Source: Schizochytrium sp. TIO01 (taxonomy: Eukaryota > Sar > Bigyra > Thraustochytrida > Thraustochytriidae). Taken from it: a stretch of 64,000 nucleotides of DNA. The DNA lies in assembly GCA_004764695.1 (NCBI GenBank), contig SMSO01000025.1, positions 4,194,862-4,258,861 on the forward strand. The letters are read 5' to 3'. Under the pieces are notes generated by a model, which was not told where the DNA came from, made no database searches, and worked only from the letters and a program-made list of their open reading frames with translations. The translations under genes and the position numbers were made by a program. Below are positions 11,354-23,700 of the stretch, piece after piece (within the stretch, counting starts at the first letter, position 1; each line of letters begins with the position of its first letter).

Positions 11354-12846
11354 AATCAGCCGCTGAAGGCAGACCTCTCACTTTGGCTTCTCTGGCAGTT
11401 GTCGGCTTGTGCACTCCTCGCTCCAACTACTCGCTGGAAGTGCAGTCTCCCTCTCGGTGTCGGTTTTGGATTTGGATTTGGATTTAGATTTAGATTTTTG
11501 ATTCTTGACAAAAAAAATTAAAAGAGAAAAGATATTTATTTATCGAGTTCTGCAGAGACTAGGACCTGAATACCAACAACCTCTAGTGGTCACTGGCAGA
11601 AAGGGGCCGTTACCGTGTACAGTAGTACTCTCTCAGAACAAAGTTGGGTTCCCCACACACCTTTTGAGAGTTGATTTGCTTTACTTCCCTCGCTTGTTGT
11701 GTAGTAGTAGATACTAAAAGGTTCCTAGTAGAAGGCAAGGTACTGTACCTTCATGAGGTTATCAGAGCCATCATGATCATCGTGGCGATGACAATCGAAT
11801 GATAGATAGCAAGGTAGCGAGTGCCGAAGAAGGTCGTATGAGAGAGATCTGTGCTGAGTGCCATGAGTCGGAGCGTTGGTGCGAGAATGGAAGTACCCGG
11901 GTTGCAAGGAGATAATGGTTGTGGTGACTAGGGAAGGGTTGCTTTCACAGGCTGGCCAGAGAGGTTGTCATGACAACCCTTTGTGAATTTGGAGATCTAT
12001 AGTTGGGATTACATGGAAGCAGAAGAGGCAGAGCTGGCATGCCAGGCGTACAGGCATGAAGCAAAAGTGAAGTATTTATTTGAAGGATACTTGAGTGATG
12101 TAAAGGAGAATAAAAGTTGTAGCAGCAGGGTGAAGAAAGTTTCAATAAGATGTGGTTCATTTAGTTGGTGATTTTCATTCAGGTTCAGGTACAAATGACG
12201 GTAAATCAAATCAGTCAGACAGACGCAGGTCAGTCGTTCATTCAATCAGACGAAAAAGCCCTTGCCGCTCGTGTATTGATAAAGCGAGGCAAGCAAGCAA
12301 GCAAACAAAGAAGCCGTCGAGGCAGCAGTAGCAGCAGCAGCAGAGTGCGGTATTCTTACTGCTGGACGGTAAAACAGAGGGGTACTAGTCTTGTGTGTCT
12401 GTGTCGTGACGCATTGTTGTTGGTTGTCAAGAACAGAAGTCTTCTACGTTTGAAATGGTAACAGGAAAGCTATGGCATGCGCTTCACGGACGGCAGGTGC
12501 TCCCCAGAGCTTGCCGTTTAACAGATCCTTGAGAACGCCGGGATTGCAATTTTTTCATCCCCAAAATCTAGTTGGCCAAAAAGCTAAGAAAGCCGTCAAG
12601 GTAGAAACATGGAGTTCGGCTGATTCTATCAGCTGTCATCAGGCAAACACAACCAACAGTCGTGTTGTCGTCTATATTGTTGTTCAAATTGGTGAAAGGG
12701 GTCGTTGCTTCAATTCAACTAGCAAGGCGTCACACGTGTGCATCAAGAGGATGTGGTTAATACTCACTCGCTCGATGACGTCTCAGTTGAATTATTTCTT
12801 GCGTGGGTAGACACTGCATAGACAGAGTCTCATGAGATTTGGCACA
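11354..12846. other. Intergenic spacer with simple repeats
   Basis: About 1.5 kb upstream of the dehydrogenase and downstream of the protease, both on the minus strand. It holds a TTTGGA/TTTAGA hexamer array (11,465-11,494), GCAA repeats (about 12,285-12,305) and an interrupted CAG array (about 12,322-12,343). Small frames here look random. Confidence 0.6.
11465..11494 (+). repeat. Hexamer microsatellite (TTTGGA)3(TTTAGA)2
   Basis: Five consecutive 6-bp units, three TTTGGA followed by two TTTAGA, about 110 bp upstream of the dehydrogenase ATG. Read directly. Confidence 0.85.
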
Positions 12847-14709
12847 TTAATTTGCCTCATCGTCAGCAACGCAAGAGCCAGAAGAGCACATACCGGTCTC
12901 GCCGCTAGTAAGGGTGCACTTGGCACCGTCATCAATGTTAGTGACGTAGGTGACCTCATTATCGGTGTTACGAATCCAGAGGCTCGAGGTACAGTATCCA
13001 GAGCTAGGGTGAATGCATTGCTGACGGCATCCACCACGCGAGGCCTGGGTTCCGCAGAGGTCAAGGCGACCAAAGTAATCAGCACAGCGGTTGACACACT
13101 GTCCAAGGCTGCAGTATCCACCAGCAACACCATTGACCACATCACACTCGGTCTCCGCATCAGCAAGGACGCCGTTCTTGGTGCAGCAGTCTGGGTGAGC
13201 CTGGCTTCCTTCAGTGGGTCCATGAAGAATGCGCATGATAAAGTTGCTGTTGCATTCTGCGGACTGGCTGTTTCTTTTAGTCAGCACACAGTTCTGGCAC
13301 TTCATGCCATTCTTTGAGCATTTGGTTTTGCCGTTGGGGCACTCACAATCTTCGTCACCAGAAACGATACCATCTCCACAGACTGGGGACTCATCACTGT
13401 AGGAGCTTGCAAAGCTGCAAGCATCGTTGAGGATAAGTGCGTTGACCTTTGTGCAAAGGGCAACAAGAGAGTTGTCGGTAAACCCATAGACATCGCTGTC
13501 CTTGAGCTTGCCGTCACCATAGTCCATGATGCCGCCATAGGAGCCAGCATCGGTAGTGCTTGAGAATGGGTGAACGGCACCAAAGACATGACCAACCTCA
13601 TGAAGAAAGATGATAAAAGTCTCGTCGTAAGTGCCAACAGTGGACACAGCGGTAGTGCTGCTAAGGGACTTGCTGCAGAGCTGGCCGAGCTTGGCGAGGC
13701 CTGCCCATCCAGTGAAGGTGCAGCCAGTGATACGGTGCCAATGAGCCACGTCGGAGCGTCCCGAAGCGTAAGAGCTAGTCTCAGTGAGGGCAGAGTTCAG
13801 AGAAGTGACACATGACGAGCCAAAGTTGTTGAGGTTAAGCTCCTTGATGCGAACAATAGTGTTAGCGTACTTCCGGAGAATAAGGTTGCTCTCGGCCACA
13901 GTGGACTCAATGTATGTCTTGACCTGATCTTCATCCGAGTCGAAGCCATCAACCAGCTGCTGGTCGAAGACAATGCCAATATCGATGACAGTTGTCGATT
14001 CAGGAAAGTCACAGGTTTCACCGGAAGAGGAGGTGATGAGACGGCGGAGGTGGTTGCTGGTGTTAAGCTTGGAATCGTGGAAGATAGAGTCGAGGTCACC
14101 ACTGTCAATTTCACTGTCGTCAGTCTCATTGCTGCCTGCTGATCTGGGGGCGAGGACTTGCGCTGCGAGGTAACGAGGGGCAGTGTGAGAAGTCTTGTCG
14201 AGGTTCTCTCCAGCGGTACGGAGCTCACGAAAGCGTTCTTGACCAAGCTTGCGCTCAAAATGGGCAATTGTTGAAACCCGAACAAAGTGTCCCTCATTAG
14301 TCATAAAAACGCCGTGGGCAGTGCCATCGGGCATGATGGTGGTGACACCATGCTGGTTCGACTTGCTTGGGGTGATGAAGGTGAATTTAGCGTCGTAGAC
14401 ATTTGTGTCCTTCCCATCGTGAGTCTTGTTGCTCACGAAAGCATGGGCTTTGGCGCCGTAAAAGTGGCGGAAGCGGGTAAGCTCGAAAGTATATGAGCTA
14501 TTACGGAGCTCAAAGGTAATTTCGAGGGTATCATCTGAGGTGCGGTTCATTTCGAGGTCCTTGACGGATTCGAGGGCTGCGCCCTTTTCAGATGGCACAG
14601 TTCCAACCGTGAGATGCCTCTCCTCTGTCAAATGCTGTGCAGAAACAGAGGTCATTGTGAGGAGCATGAAACATGCCCAGACAAGAGCGATCTGCAGTGC
14701 CTTGATCAT
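12847..14709 (-). CDS. Secreted ADAM-like (reprolysin, M12B) zinc metalloprotease with disintegrin-like/cysteine-rich tail
   Basis: 620 residues with a clear signal peptide (hydrophobic ALVWACFMLLTMTSVSA, cleavage near residue 24). A propeptide runs to about residue 223, ending near a basic HLRR that could be a processing site. The catalytic domain (about 238-435) carries the extended zinc site HEVGHVFGAVH (His370, Glu371, His374, His380) and a Met-turn at Met395 (GGIMDYG). From residue 444 a cysteine-rich module opens with CGDGIVSGDEDCEC, the usual start of ADAM disintegrin-like domains, and about two dozen cysteines continue to the end. There is no transmembrane segment or cytoplasmic tail, so unlike animal membrane ADAMs it should be released outside the cell. 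An extracellular role in protein digestion or matrix processing is inferred from an osmotrophic lifestyle. The sequence shows no break. Confidence 0.93.
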   Translation of the reverse strand: MIKALQIALVWACFMLLTMTSVSAQHLTEERHLTVGTVPSEKGAALESVKDLEMNRTSDDTLEITFELRNSSYTFELTRFRHFYGAKAHAFVSNKTHDGKDTNVYDAKFTFITPSKSNQHGVTTIMPDGTAHGVFMTNEGHFVRVSTIAHFERKLGQERFRELRTAGENLDKTSHTAPRYLAAQVLAPRSAGSNETDDSEIDSGDLDSIFHDSKLNTSNHLRRLITSSSGETCDFPESTTVIDIGIVFDQQLVDGFDSDEDQVKTYIESTVAESNLILRKYANTIVRIKELNLNNFGSSCVTSLNSALTETSSYASGRSDVAHWHRITGCTFTGWAGLAKLGQLCSKSLSSTTAVSTVGTYDETFIIFLHEVGHVFGAVHPFSSTTDAGSYGGIMDYGDGKLKDSDVYGFTDNSLVALCTKVNALILNDACSFASSYSDESPVCGDGIVSGDEDCECPNGKTKCSKNGMKCQNCVLTKRNSQSAECNSNFIMRILHGPTEGSQAHPDCCTKNGVLADAETECDVVNGVAGGYCSLGQCVNRCADYFGRLDLCGTQASRGGCRQQCIHPSSGYCTSSLWIRNTDNEVTYVTNIDDGAKCTLTSGETGMCSSGSCVADDEAN

Positions 14710-15329
14710 TTTTCCAACGAACTATAGCGATCTACGGTACTTTGTTCTCGTCTTTGTTACTGCTATGTTCTGGCACGTGAAGCGAGATGATTAATCTCAC
14801 TTGGGGCTTAGAGAAGATGCTTCGTCGTTGAAATGATGATGATATCAATTTAATTGACAAAGTTGTAATAATACTTCTTGTCTTGAATGTTGATCCGCAA
14901 GCAGTATCACTTATCCCTGTCGAAGACCTTATGATCGACGACGTCCGGATAGGTTGATTCCTGCGTTGGGGTTTTGCTTTCTGTTCGCGCTCGAGCCACG
15001 ATTCTTGCGTACTCTACCCCCCGCTTCTCGGCACATCAGGGGGGCTCAGGGGGTCATTATACAGCTTTCAGAGCCCTCTTTGATTTTCCTCCTCTTATTT
15101 ATTCCAAGTACACAATCCAACAGTACTACTCCTGCTTATGCTACTCCTATCAGGCCCTGACCCTTTTCAAAACAAAGAAAACAAAACAAAAAAGAAGAAG
15201 TTCTGAGCGCGCAGATGTTCAACTTCGCTTTTTTTCTTTTCTTTTTTCTTTAAACTTCCTTACACATGATTAAACAATAGCACGAGAGAGGGCAGACTGA
15301 ATAAGAAGTAACTTAAAAACTTACCGCCA

Positions 15330-15384
15330 TAACAAACAAACAAACAAACAATCAATCAATCAATCAAACAAACAAACAAATAAA
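15330..15384 (+). repeat. (AACA)n/(ATCA)n compound microsatellite
   Basis: A tetranucleotide tract that goes from AACA to ATCA and back to AACA units, about 55 bp long, upstream of the protease gene. Read directly. Confidence 0.9.
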
Positions 15385-15945
15385 AGTCGAGAGACAAAGA
15401 ACCGCAGCTTTGAGGGAGGGAAGGAGGGAGAGAGCGTCTCTCTTTAATCCAGAGAGAGGGATTTAGCTACTACCTACAGCCGCTCTATTGTTTGCTTTCC
15501 TAAGTCAACCTTAATTCACTCAATCCAATCCGGGTTCTTTTCATTCACTCGAAAAGGTGCCTGTTCTCTCCAAGTTCTCTCGAGCTCGTTTCATTCAAGC
15601 TTTTCAGAGCGCGAAAGAAGAAGAAAATCGAGTTATTACATTTATTTAGTCACAATCCGTGAATAAGTTCTTCTTGGAGGCGTCATTATGCAACGTCAGT
15701 CTGCAACAATGGGCTCATCGTGCTCCGCCTGCTCTGCAAATGGATGGGGCTTGTGCACGGATGGCAATAAATCCTCTGCACGAGGCGTTTTTCTCAGTGC
15801 CATCAAGAGCGAGCTTTTTTATTTCAGAAGCTTTCGTTTAAGCCTGAGCGAGCGAGCGATTGATTGATCAATTCATTGGGGTTGAAGTAAGTTAGCTCAA
15901 GCAAGCTGGTCTCCTGAATCCTGATCCTCTTCTAACTTCTAACTC

Positions 15946-15967
15946 TTTTTTTTTTTTTTTTTTTTTT
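15946..15967 (+). repeat. Poly(T) tract, 22 T, followed by AAATAAATAAATA
   Basis: Uninterrupted run of 22 T followed by AAAT units. It could be the reverse-strand poly(A) tail of a retroposed sequence, but no target-site duplication is evident. Confidence 0.8.
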
Positions 15968-17331
15968 AAATAAATAAATAGTTTAAGAAACATAAGAAAG
16001 AAAGAAAAGCAAAGAAAAAGAATCTCATTTGATCATGCAAAGAGGGGAAAAAGAAGACACACTCAGATCGACCAACCTTTAGGAAATTTGTATTTCCGTC
16101 TCGACAGCAGATAGTTTTTTACTCTTTTTACTCTGTTCGAGCCACTGCCAATCAATCGGAGAGGATGGATGCTACGTTTCCAATCAAAGAGCTTGTGCTC
16201 GCCTGGCTGACTAGCTAATTATGGCACGGCTAGCAGAAAGAAGTACACTTTTCATGTAGTAGATAGGCAGCTCTTCTGTCGTTTGATTTGGCCAAAATGG
16301 AGACAAATCGTCGTCAATTCGCAATGTCATCGCTCAACTAATCACCCATTCACTCATAATAATTAGTTAGAACAACCACCAAAGCGACGAAAGCACATAC
16401 CTACTATTCTACAGATTCTCCGACAAGCAAGGTTTAAGGACCTTATTTCAATCCACCTTAAAATAAAATATGTAGGTAGGTATGATGAACTAAAAAAGTG
16501 CTCAGTTTGCTCACTCGGCAATTATCTAACGTCTCCTTTTGCGCACTTCTCCGTCGGATGAAAAGCTCAGAGGACTACAGTCATTCTAGAGTTGCCAACT
16601 TTATCTCGCCCGACAAAATAACGTTGGCTTGGTTTGACTTCCCTTCGGGTTCGCTGACACCTCAGGCCGAAGCTTCGAATTTAGCATTAATTCCCTTGAA
16701 TCCATTCATGTACATAAAAACATACATGCCTTTTGTTTTAGTGTAAAAGCTTAATAAATTAAAAAAATAAAAGTAAAAAATCCGTGTGGAGATCCTCATA
16801 GTTATATAGAGAAGAGGTCAACAATTGGAAAGGTAAAAGTAGAATTATAAATAAATCATGACTAGAAAGTGACCAACAGTTGTAAGCGCTGCACAAAATC
16901 TGCAGCACACGCCGCGCGACGCGAAATCATTGTGCAAGTGCCACGACAATCGCCCCACAATCGCGGAGACCGATCTGCCCGAGTGGACCGCACGCGTAAA
17001 CTGAACATTTCATTTCCTCCTCCTCAAATTTGGCTCCAAACTTGAAGGTCTTTCGAACTATTGCAGTTTACTAGGAGCTACATAAAAAACGAATATTTTT
17101 TTCTTTTTTCTCCTAAAGAGAAAACGAAATGTACAATATTATATATTAAAAAGTTTCTTTAATTAAAAACTAATAACAAAAAAACTTACGATTATTACAT
17201 CATTCAGTGCCAAGCATATTATTCTGGTCTCTATTCAGCCCCCTTACAATTCTTTGCTTCCTTTACCTCCTAGTTGCTACTAGCAGCCGCCTATTGGGGT
17301 AGCAACTCATACATTCATATTCATATGAATA

Positions 17332-17351
17332 CCATATGAATATTCATATGG
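17332..17351. repeat. Perfect 20-bp palindrome
   Basis: CCATATGAATATTCATATGG equals its own reverse complement. It is preceded by a related CATATTCATATGAAT, so similar half-sites occur at least four times in about 40 bp. A binding site or cruciform is possible; function unknown. Confidence 0.8.
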
Positions 17352-18813
17352 AATACGACTTCAGCGGTCAGAGCATATGAGTGATTATGTGACATTATCA
17401 TTTTAAAAGCCCTACTACGTACCTACGCACGTACCTAGTAGTCTGGTACTAAGGTGAAGGCGTGGGGCTTATTGTGGAGGTAGGTACTGCTACAGGTACA
17501 TCAATTATTCATAGTCCTAGTACATTGTGTGTATAGGTGTACTTAGCAGCAGCACCTAGCACTTGCATTTCCGCTACCTGAGAGCTGTGTACGAATGTCG
17601 GAATGCTTCGAACTGTGATCGCTGCTGTCAAAACTTTGCGCTGAGGCATCAGAAAAGCGCTCAAAGGTAGTGTCTGGCGTCACTCCGACGCAGCGTGGCG
17701 ACCCAAAGGGCAGCGGTGTCAAAAAACCATATCTCCACAGGGAAACCAATTCACCATCATGATGGGGTGGGTTTCAACGAACTACTGCTATATATCATCG
17801 ATTACAGGTCACCTCACTTGTAAGTTGTAGTAGGCACCCAACCAGTAAAAAAGACGAAGAAACAAAATAGCATTACCGATTTCAGAAGACTTGAGAGAAG
17901 GTTTTCTGTCGATGGAAAGCTCTCAAACCCGTGCAGGACAATAGCTTAAGCTCTAGTCGATTTCAGAAAACGCCCGAGAGTCTCTTCTTCTTCGCAGCCA
18001 GAACCTGCAGATTTGGGTTTCCGGTCATGAACCGAGAGAGGGAGACCTTGCCAATCAAAATTAGTACCACTAATGATGACTTTTGCACAACCCGTTTCTC
18101 TCGCTTGAAACCCTCGCACTATTCCATACAATCTCTCGCCTAATCGCTATTTAAACTAAACCGCTGGGTAAAACTTCTCCTTCTGCGAAAGATGGGTGTG
18201 TTAATTAAAACCTTGAATGTATGAGGGATGCTGGAAAAGTGCGATTTTGAGAAGCAGGTGCTGCGATACCGACATCAGTTGCGTGGTGGTTTCTTCTTTG
18301 TTTTCTTCAGACTTGACACTTCATCTAACAGTAGCTGGGTACGTAGAGGTGTCGAGCGTTTTTTATTTGCATTCGCGAACGCGTCAGTTGGTTCTCGAAT
18401 TCGCTCGCATTGAGCTAACTTAACTTGAAGGCTTGTTCTCGCTGTTTTTCAGGCATCAAAGAGCCCTCCATATTTCTTTTGTTTTTGTTTTCGTCTACTA
18501 TCGTAACCACAGACTACCATAGGAAAACCTAAACAAAGTGAAAAGAAAACAAACGTAAAAAAACAGGGCTGCCAAACCCCCTCTCTTTTCAGCTCTCCAA
18601 CTGCACCCGTTGCAGCGTCGGTGGCCCGACTTCCTTTGAGAAAGCGCTGTAACTGCTAAGCCACCGCCCTCGTGCAACAGCCTTCTGCGCCATCCAGGAA
18701 ACCAATTTTATTGCTCGCCTTCTCTTTGCTCCTGAGCGGTCTTTTCTTACATGTCCCTTCCCCGTTCTCTGGCGAGAACCGGAGCTGGGAGGGAAAATCC
18801 GACTCCCTATTTA

Positions 18814-18841
18814 TTTATTAAAAAAAAAAACTTTTAATAAA
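18814..18841. repeat. AT fold-back (10-bp stem)
   Basis: TTTATTAAAA (18,814-18,823) and its exact reverse complement TTTTAATAAA (18,832-18,841) flank an 8-nt loop. It is one of many similar T-run/A-run fold-backs in this spacer. Confidence 0.7.
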
Positions 18842-18999
18842 GCTTTTTAAAAAAACTTTCTTTCAATGCCTACCACTTACATAGGCAGTACGTGCCTGAC
18901 TACCTCAAATCACTCTTTCAAATTACACAAAAAGGAAAAGAACAGTTTTCGAAGGACGCTTTCGTTTACAAAGAGGGGCATCTCAGGGTGAGGTAACTT

Positions 19000-19170
19000 A
19001 GCTTAGTTGCGACCGCGGTACTGCAATTTGGAGGGGAACTTTCAGTCCCTTTCCAGCGCGGCGGGGAGAGCAGAGCAGGTTCTGGCGCCCGCCCCAGCTC
19101 GTGCGGGCGCCAGGCGGGCGCTTGTCCGGCCAATCGCGGGTCTTCGCTCAGGCTCTCGCGGAGACTTTGT
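19000..19170. other. GC-rich island with a strong GC hairpin
   Basis: A short GC-rich stretch in AT-rich surroundings. It contains an 11-bp perfect stem, CTGGCGCCCGC at 19,082-19,092 and GCGGGCGCCAG at 19,103-19,113, with a 10-nt loop. Both strands are open for about 90 codons across it but encode nothing recognisable. It may be a structured noncoding element or a decayed GC-rich insertion. Confidence 0.5.
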
Positions 19171-19513
19171 CCTACTTGGAGTTTCACAAAACCACCAATC
19201 CATTTTCTCCATCCCTCGCTCTTTTCTATTGGTTATTATTATTTTTATTATTATAGAAAGTACATGATATAATATAGCTATAAAACATAGTAATTGCATT
19301 GAATGCATTCCCTCTGTTGTTCTTCTGGCCAACTCTAAAGGGCTATTTGCCTGCTCTCTTTGCTTTCGTTGCTAAAAAGACAGACAATCTAAGGTTAAGG
19401 TTCGTTTATAGAAAATCGATTTCCTGCCTGCACATGCATGATGTCCTATTGTTTTCGTTATTTGTTAGAATAGAACTTGAAGGCACCGAAGAAAGGAAGA
19501 AGAAAGAAAAAAG

Positions 19514-19534
19514 TTTTTTTTTTTTTTTTTTTTT
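19514..19534 (+). repeat. Poly(T) tract, 21 T
   Basis: Uninterrupted T run followed within 15 bp by the recurring TTTTAATTTAAAA motif. Read directly. Confidence 0.8.
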
Positions 19535-20655
19535 AAGTTCATATTTTAATTTAAAAGAAAAACCATGTTTAATTTAAAAAGAATGATGTCTGGCTGGGAA
19601 AGGGGAGACGAACCATAGAAAAGCGACACTGATTCACGTGCCGGCAGGAAAAAAGAAGGTCAACAGACCCATCGAAACTACAAAAGGAGCCTTTTCCATT
19701 TTGCACTTGCTGCTTAGCAACCGAAATGGGAATTACAACTCCTACCAGATCTGGATTGAGATGCAAACGGGTGCGTTGTTACTGATCTGTGTAAACCGAC
19801 CTATGTTTTTAATCAATTCGGCTGCATTTAGTGATTTGTATTTCATGTTTTTATGTGAGCTAATACTAGTAGCTAGGTAGTCCTAGGTAGACCAGTAGTT
19901 CGCATGCATTTCTTCCACGCGCTCCTCGTGAAGCGTGCAAGGGTCCGTCGTGCACAGGCGCCCCCGAAACTCGGAAGCTCTCTATTGTCGTCTTCAGCCT
20001 CCTACGGTTCCCATCTCGAACAGCCCAGCAGCGATGCTCAGCGCAGGTATGTCAGAACCTCGCTTTCACTCCAAGCGCGGCAACTTGTCTTTGAGTGTAT
20101 TTAAATGGACAGAAGTCCAAAACAATATTGTAAGAAGAAAAAAACGCTCTGGGATTTACTCATTTGCCTATCTCTTTTGTTATATAAGGTAATATGACAA
20201 AGTTAATAATTTTAGACAGCAGCCTCCACTCACTTGGCTGCATCAGTGAAGCGCAGAACGCTCGCTCGGCACAGCAGCGCCAACCAAAGTGCCGCTTCTG
20301 CATACACAGCCTCGACCACCACCAACTACTCCTTCAATCCAACTAGGTACCCTCGCTGATCTCAAACCTGCGCCACGCGGATGCACCCCTCTTCGGGCTT
20401 GCTTGCGACAGAATTGGCAAAAGTTTCAAGGGGGATTATTACATTCCCTGTGTTACCGCTTGTCTCCACCGCACGTTTCATCAGAGTGCATTTTCTGTTT
20501 ACATCTTTTAATTTAGAAAGTACTTACAGTAGATGTGAATATTATATCTTTTAATTTAAAAAAATAGTTGTAGAAAAGTAGACGAGATCATGTAGTGCTT
20601 ATATATTCCAATAGTTTATTCGCAATTGCCAGAAGACACAGAACCACATAGATAA

Positions 20656-20725
20656 GCTTGGAGCTAGTTCGCTTGGAGCTAGTTCGCCTGGAGGTAGTTC
20701 TTTTTTTTTTTTTTTTTTTTTTTTT
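20656..20725 (+). repeat. Three 15-bp tandem repeats abutting poly(T)25
   Basis: GCTTGGAGCTAGTTC occurs twice exactly (20,656-20,670 and 20,671-20,685), then once with two substitutions (20,686-20,700). It is followed directly by 25 T. The arrangement could be the 3' end of a retroposon on the minus strand or simple slippage. Confidence 0.85.
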
Positions 20726-23700
20726 CCTTTACGGGGTTATCAATCAGAAAGCGAGAACTTTAATACAAGCTAGTAGAGTATTGTTAAACCACTGCCGGGA
20801 CAAGCGCAATCGTGCCGTGGCTCGCTTGTTGGTTTCTCTTATTTGTTTGGTTCGGCAGGCACAGGCACTCCATTTAATTAAAAACAAATTAAGTTCAAAA
20901 TAATGCCATAATATTCCAAATTGAAATTCAAAGGTTTTTCTTTTAACTATTTTAAGCAAAAAGCATTTGACAGCAAAGAACGAACCGCGTGCTTTCGGTC
21001 CACAAAGAAAGTGACGAGGGAGAGAGGGGAACACGTCTCTCTAAGCCATCATATATCACACTAGGATAGAAGAATGCCCGGCTCCATGGCCGGAGGAAAA
21101 CGTAGGTAGACACACTTACGAGCGGGACCTACCGTAAAATTAAAGGCGGTAATCGAAATGATGATTTTTTTCGCCAAATACTTTTACCCAGATAAGGAAC
21201 AAAAGGCTATATATTTTAAAAAACAAATTAAAAAAATCATTTCTTTGAATAGGGATTCTTTCTCCATTGAAATATACATGAAAATAGTAGATCTTCCTCA
21301 GTGATTCATGAAGAAGGGAACTCATTCGAAATTTGTTTCTATCAAGTTAAAATTAAAAATGATGAACGAAAAAAGCACGAGCTTAAATTATCATTGATGC
21401 TCCGGAAGCTAGTGCAAGGTGTTGCTGGCACAGACCTTCAGCTAGGCAAGCATCCGATGGACCTTGGAGCTCATTCCGTTTTCCGTTCTTACTGACTTTC
21501 TGACATTTCTTACTTGCTCGACTTGATCGAAAGATTTCATAATCAACCTTTGCTACTATCGATATGTCATTAGTCAATGCACTTAATTGTTCCCACAGTG
21601 TCTCTACTGTGGGACACCACTTCATTACCTCATGCATGAATTTCTACATCTTCAAGGCTCTACATACAAAATCTGAATAAATCTCTTGAGCTTATAATCG
21701 GCCCCTCGTAGCTGCAAAAGCCTGTCTGATGTCATGGGAATGACCATTTATAAGCCGGTCTCAGAGAAGCCTTTAAAAAAAGCCCTCAGCCTTCTTCACC
21801 TTGCCATGTACTCCGCGCCACGTGGCTCAGTGAGGAAGGCAACAGAACAGGATCATTTTTTAAATTAAAAAAAGAAGCCATGCTTGTCAAAGTTCTTAAC
21901 TTCTAGACATTTTTCTGTGCTTCTGTGCTAGGGGTTGTAACTCTAAATCCGAATGACTGTGCACGCGTGCGTGCTTTTACTTATATCTGCAGAATTCGAG
22001 ACCACTGGACAGTCTCTGGGTTCTCTGTTTAATCCATCCACTTCCGCAAATTATTCGTATTCGCGTTGATTACTTCCTACCTCAATCGATGCAGCACGTG
22101 AATGGGGTACGGCGCTTGCGTCTTTCTTTTGCAAGGCCGCTGCGCTTTCCATAAGTAAACCTGGGGAAATCCAAATGCACCAATGTGAACAGACCAACAT
22201 ATAATAGCCTAGCGGGGAAGGGGCTGCGCATGCATCGGTGCTCGTGCCGGATATGCTCTGGTGGGGCCAAGGAAGTTAGAAGAAGGTGTATTGAAATAGA
22301 GGAAAAGAATTTGCAATGGAGAAAGCAGCGCAGGAGCGGTTGCGAGACGGGGTGCATGCACATGTTAACGCAACTGTGGTCCCCCGAGTCCTTTATTTAT
22401 TTCCAGCATAGTACCTAGTAGATAGTCCTATCAATATTGACAATAGGAGAGGTTCGGTTTTTCGAAAGTTCATGGTTCTTGTGAGAAGAAAACTATAAGG
22501 CCTTTATTTATTTGATTTACTTTTTTTAATTTACTTTAAAAAAAGGAACCACTGACAAGAGCAAGGGGCGCGTGCTAATTGCTTAATTGTAGCTCGAAGT
22601 TCTGCTGAGATTAGCCAAGAGAGAGACACGGTCTTAAGTTAGCTGACTGACTGGGTGGCTGGCTGGGTATTTAGAGCCGCCATCGCGTGCTGCTGCCGAT
22701 TAAATCGAGCAAGTTTGACTGTTACATTTCCCCTGTGCTGAAGGACAGGAACTTTTTACTTCTCTTTTTCCTATCCATAAGCACTCAGGCTTATTCTTGA
22801 AAAAGAGAAGAAAAAAGTCATCTATTACTAATAGCACTTATTCATTTGATAACTTTCTATAAATAATAATTAATAAAAACTACATAAAGGTTGTCAGCAC
22901 TTGCCCCGCAGTATTTGCACTGTGGGAATGCTCGAATTGTTTGCAACGCCTGATTGTGCTTGTAACGCCCAGTGCTGTGAGATTGGTTGCAAAGAGCTGT
23001 GGGTATATACATAGCTTTGCACAGCATTCTAACGGTAAGCTAGCAGCTTTGAAAACCAGCTGTTCTAATAAATGAGCTTCGCTTCTCCACCGTTACTCTC
23101 ACACATAGTGCAGACTTTTCTATTGTTCGCAACGGAAAGCAAGAAAAGACACCGACCGTACAATTTAGCCTTTCAATATGCTCTTCTTATTATCGCATTA
23201 ATCGTCCAGGAGTATGAAGTGATCAGTTCTTCACAAACCAATTCGGCGAGCTTTTGTACAGAAGCTGAGAAACAAAGAAACAAAAACTTTCGAGAGAGCC
23301 AGCAAATCAGCGGATATCTTGCCGATTTCCCCAAGTCGAGTCGTTAAAACACCTGCATACATCTGTCTTTTTTTCATCAATGCTACGCATTAATACTGCG
23401 ATGATAACCTTTGCAGTTTAGCGGTTCTGAACAGTGAACTTAAACTAGTGCCTGAACGCTGCAAGGTTCCTATGTATAACGAATAGTCTGGTTGATTAAT
23501 TATTCTCTTTCTTAATATTCACAACTTTCTAGCAGTCTTTCGCGACATCTTGATTGCATTGATGCTCTCAAAGTTCGTTTTATTTTATGTATACTTTTGC
23601 ATGCAACACAACATGTATAAATCATTTGAAAATCATGATGGATCCAACTTGAAGAAAATTGCTTGCTTCGTCCCAGTCCAGATTGATTTATCATCGCCGT

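Noticed and set aside
12832-13317. Long plus-strand frame of 161 codons antisense to the protease
   Set aside because: Mirror of the cysteine-rich coding sequence; no independent support.
16965-16995. TGCCCGAGTGGACCGC, similar to a Ser/Leu tRNA A box
   Set aside because: No acceptor pairing and no B box downstream.
18605-18665. Minus-strand GGTGGCTTAGCAGTTACAGC with closing GCCACC, resembling a tRNA 5' half
   Set aside because: No anticodon stem, no B box and wrong spacing.
19042-19332. Overlapping 86- and 96-codon frames on both strands
   Set aside because: Result of the stop-poor GC island; neither resembles a protein family.
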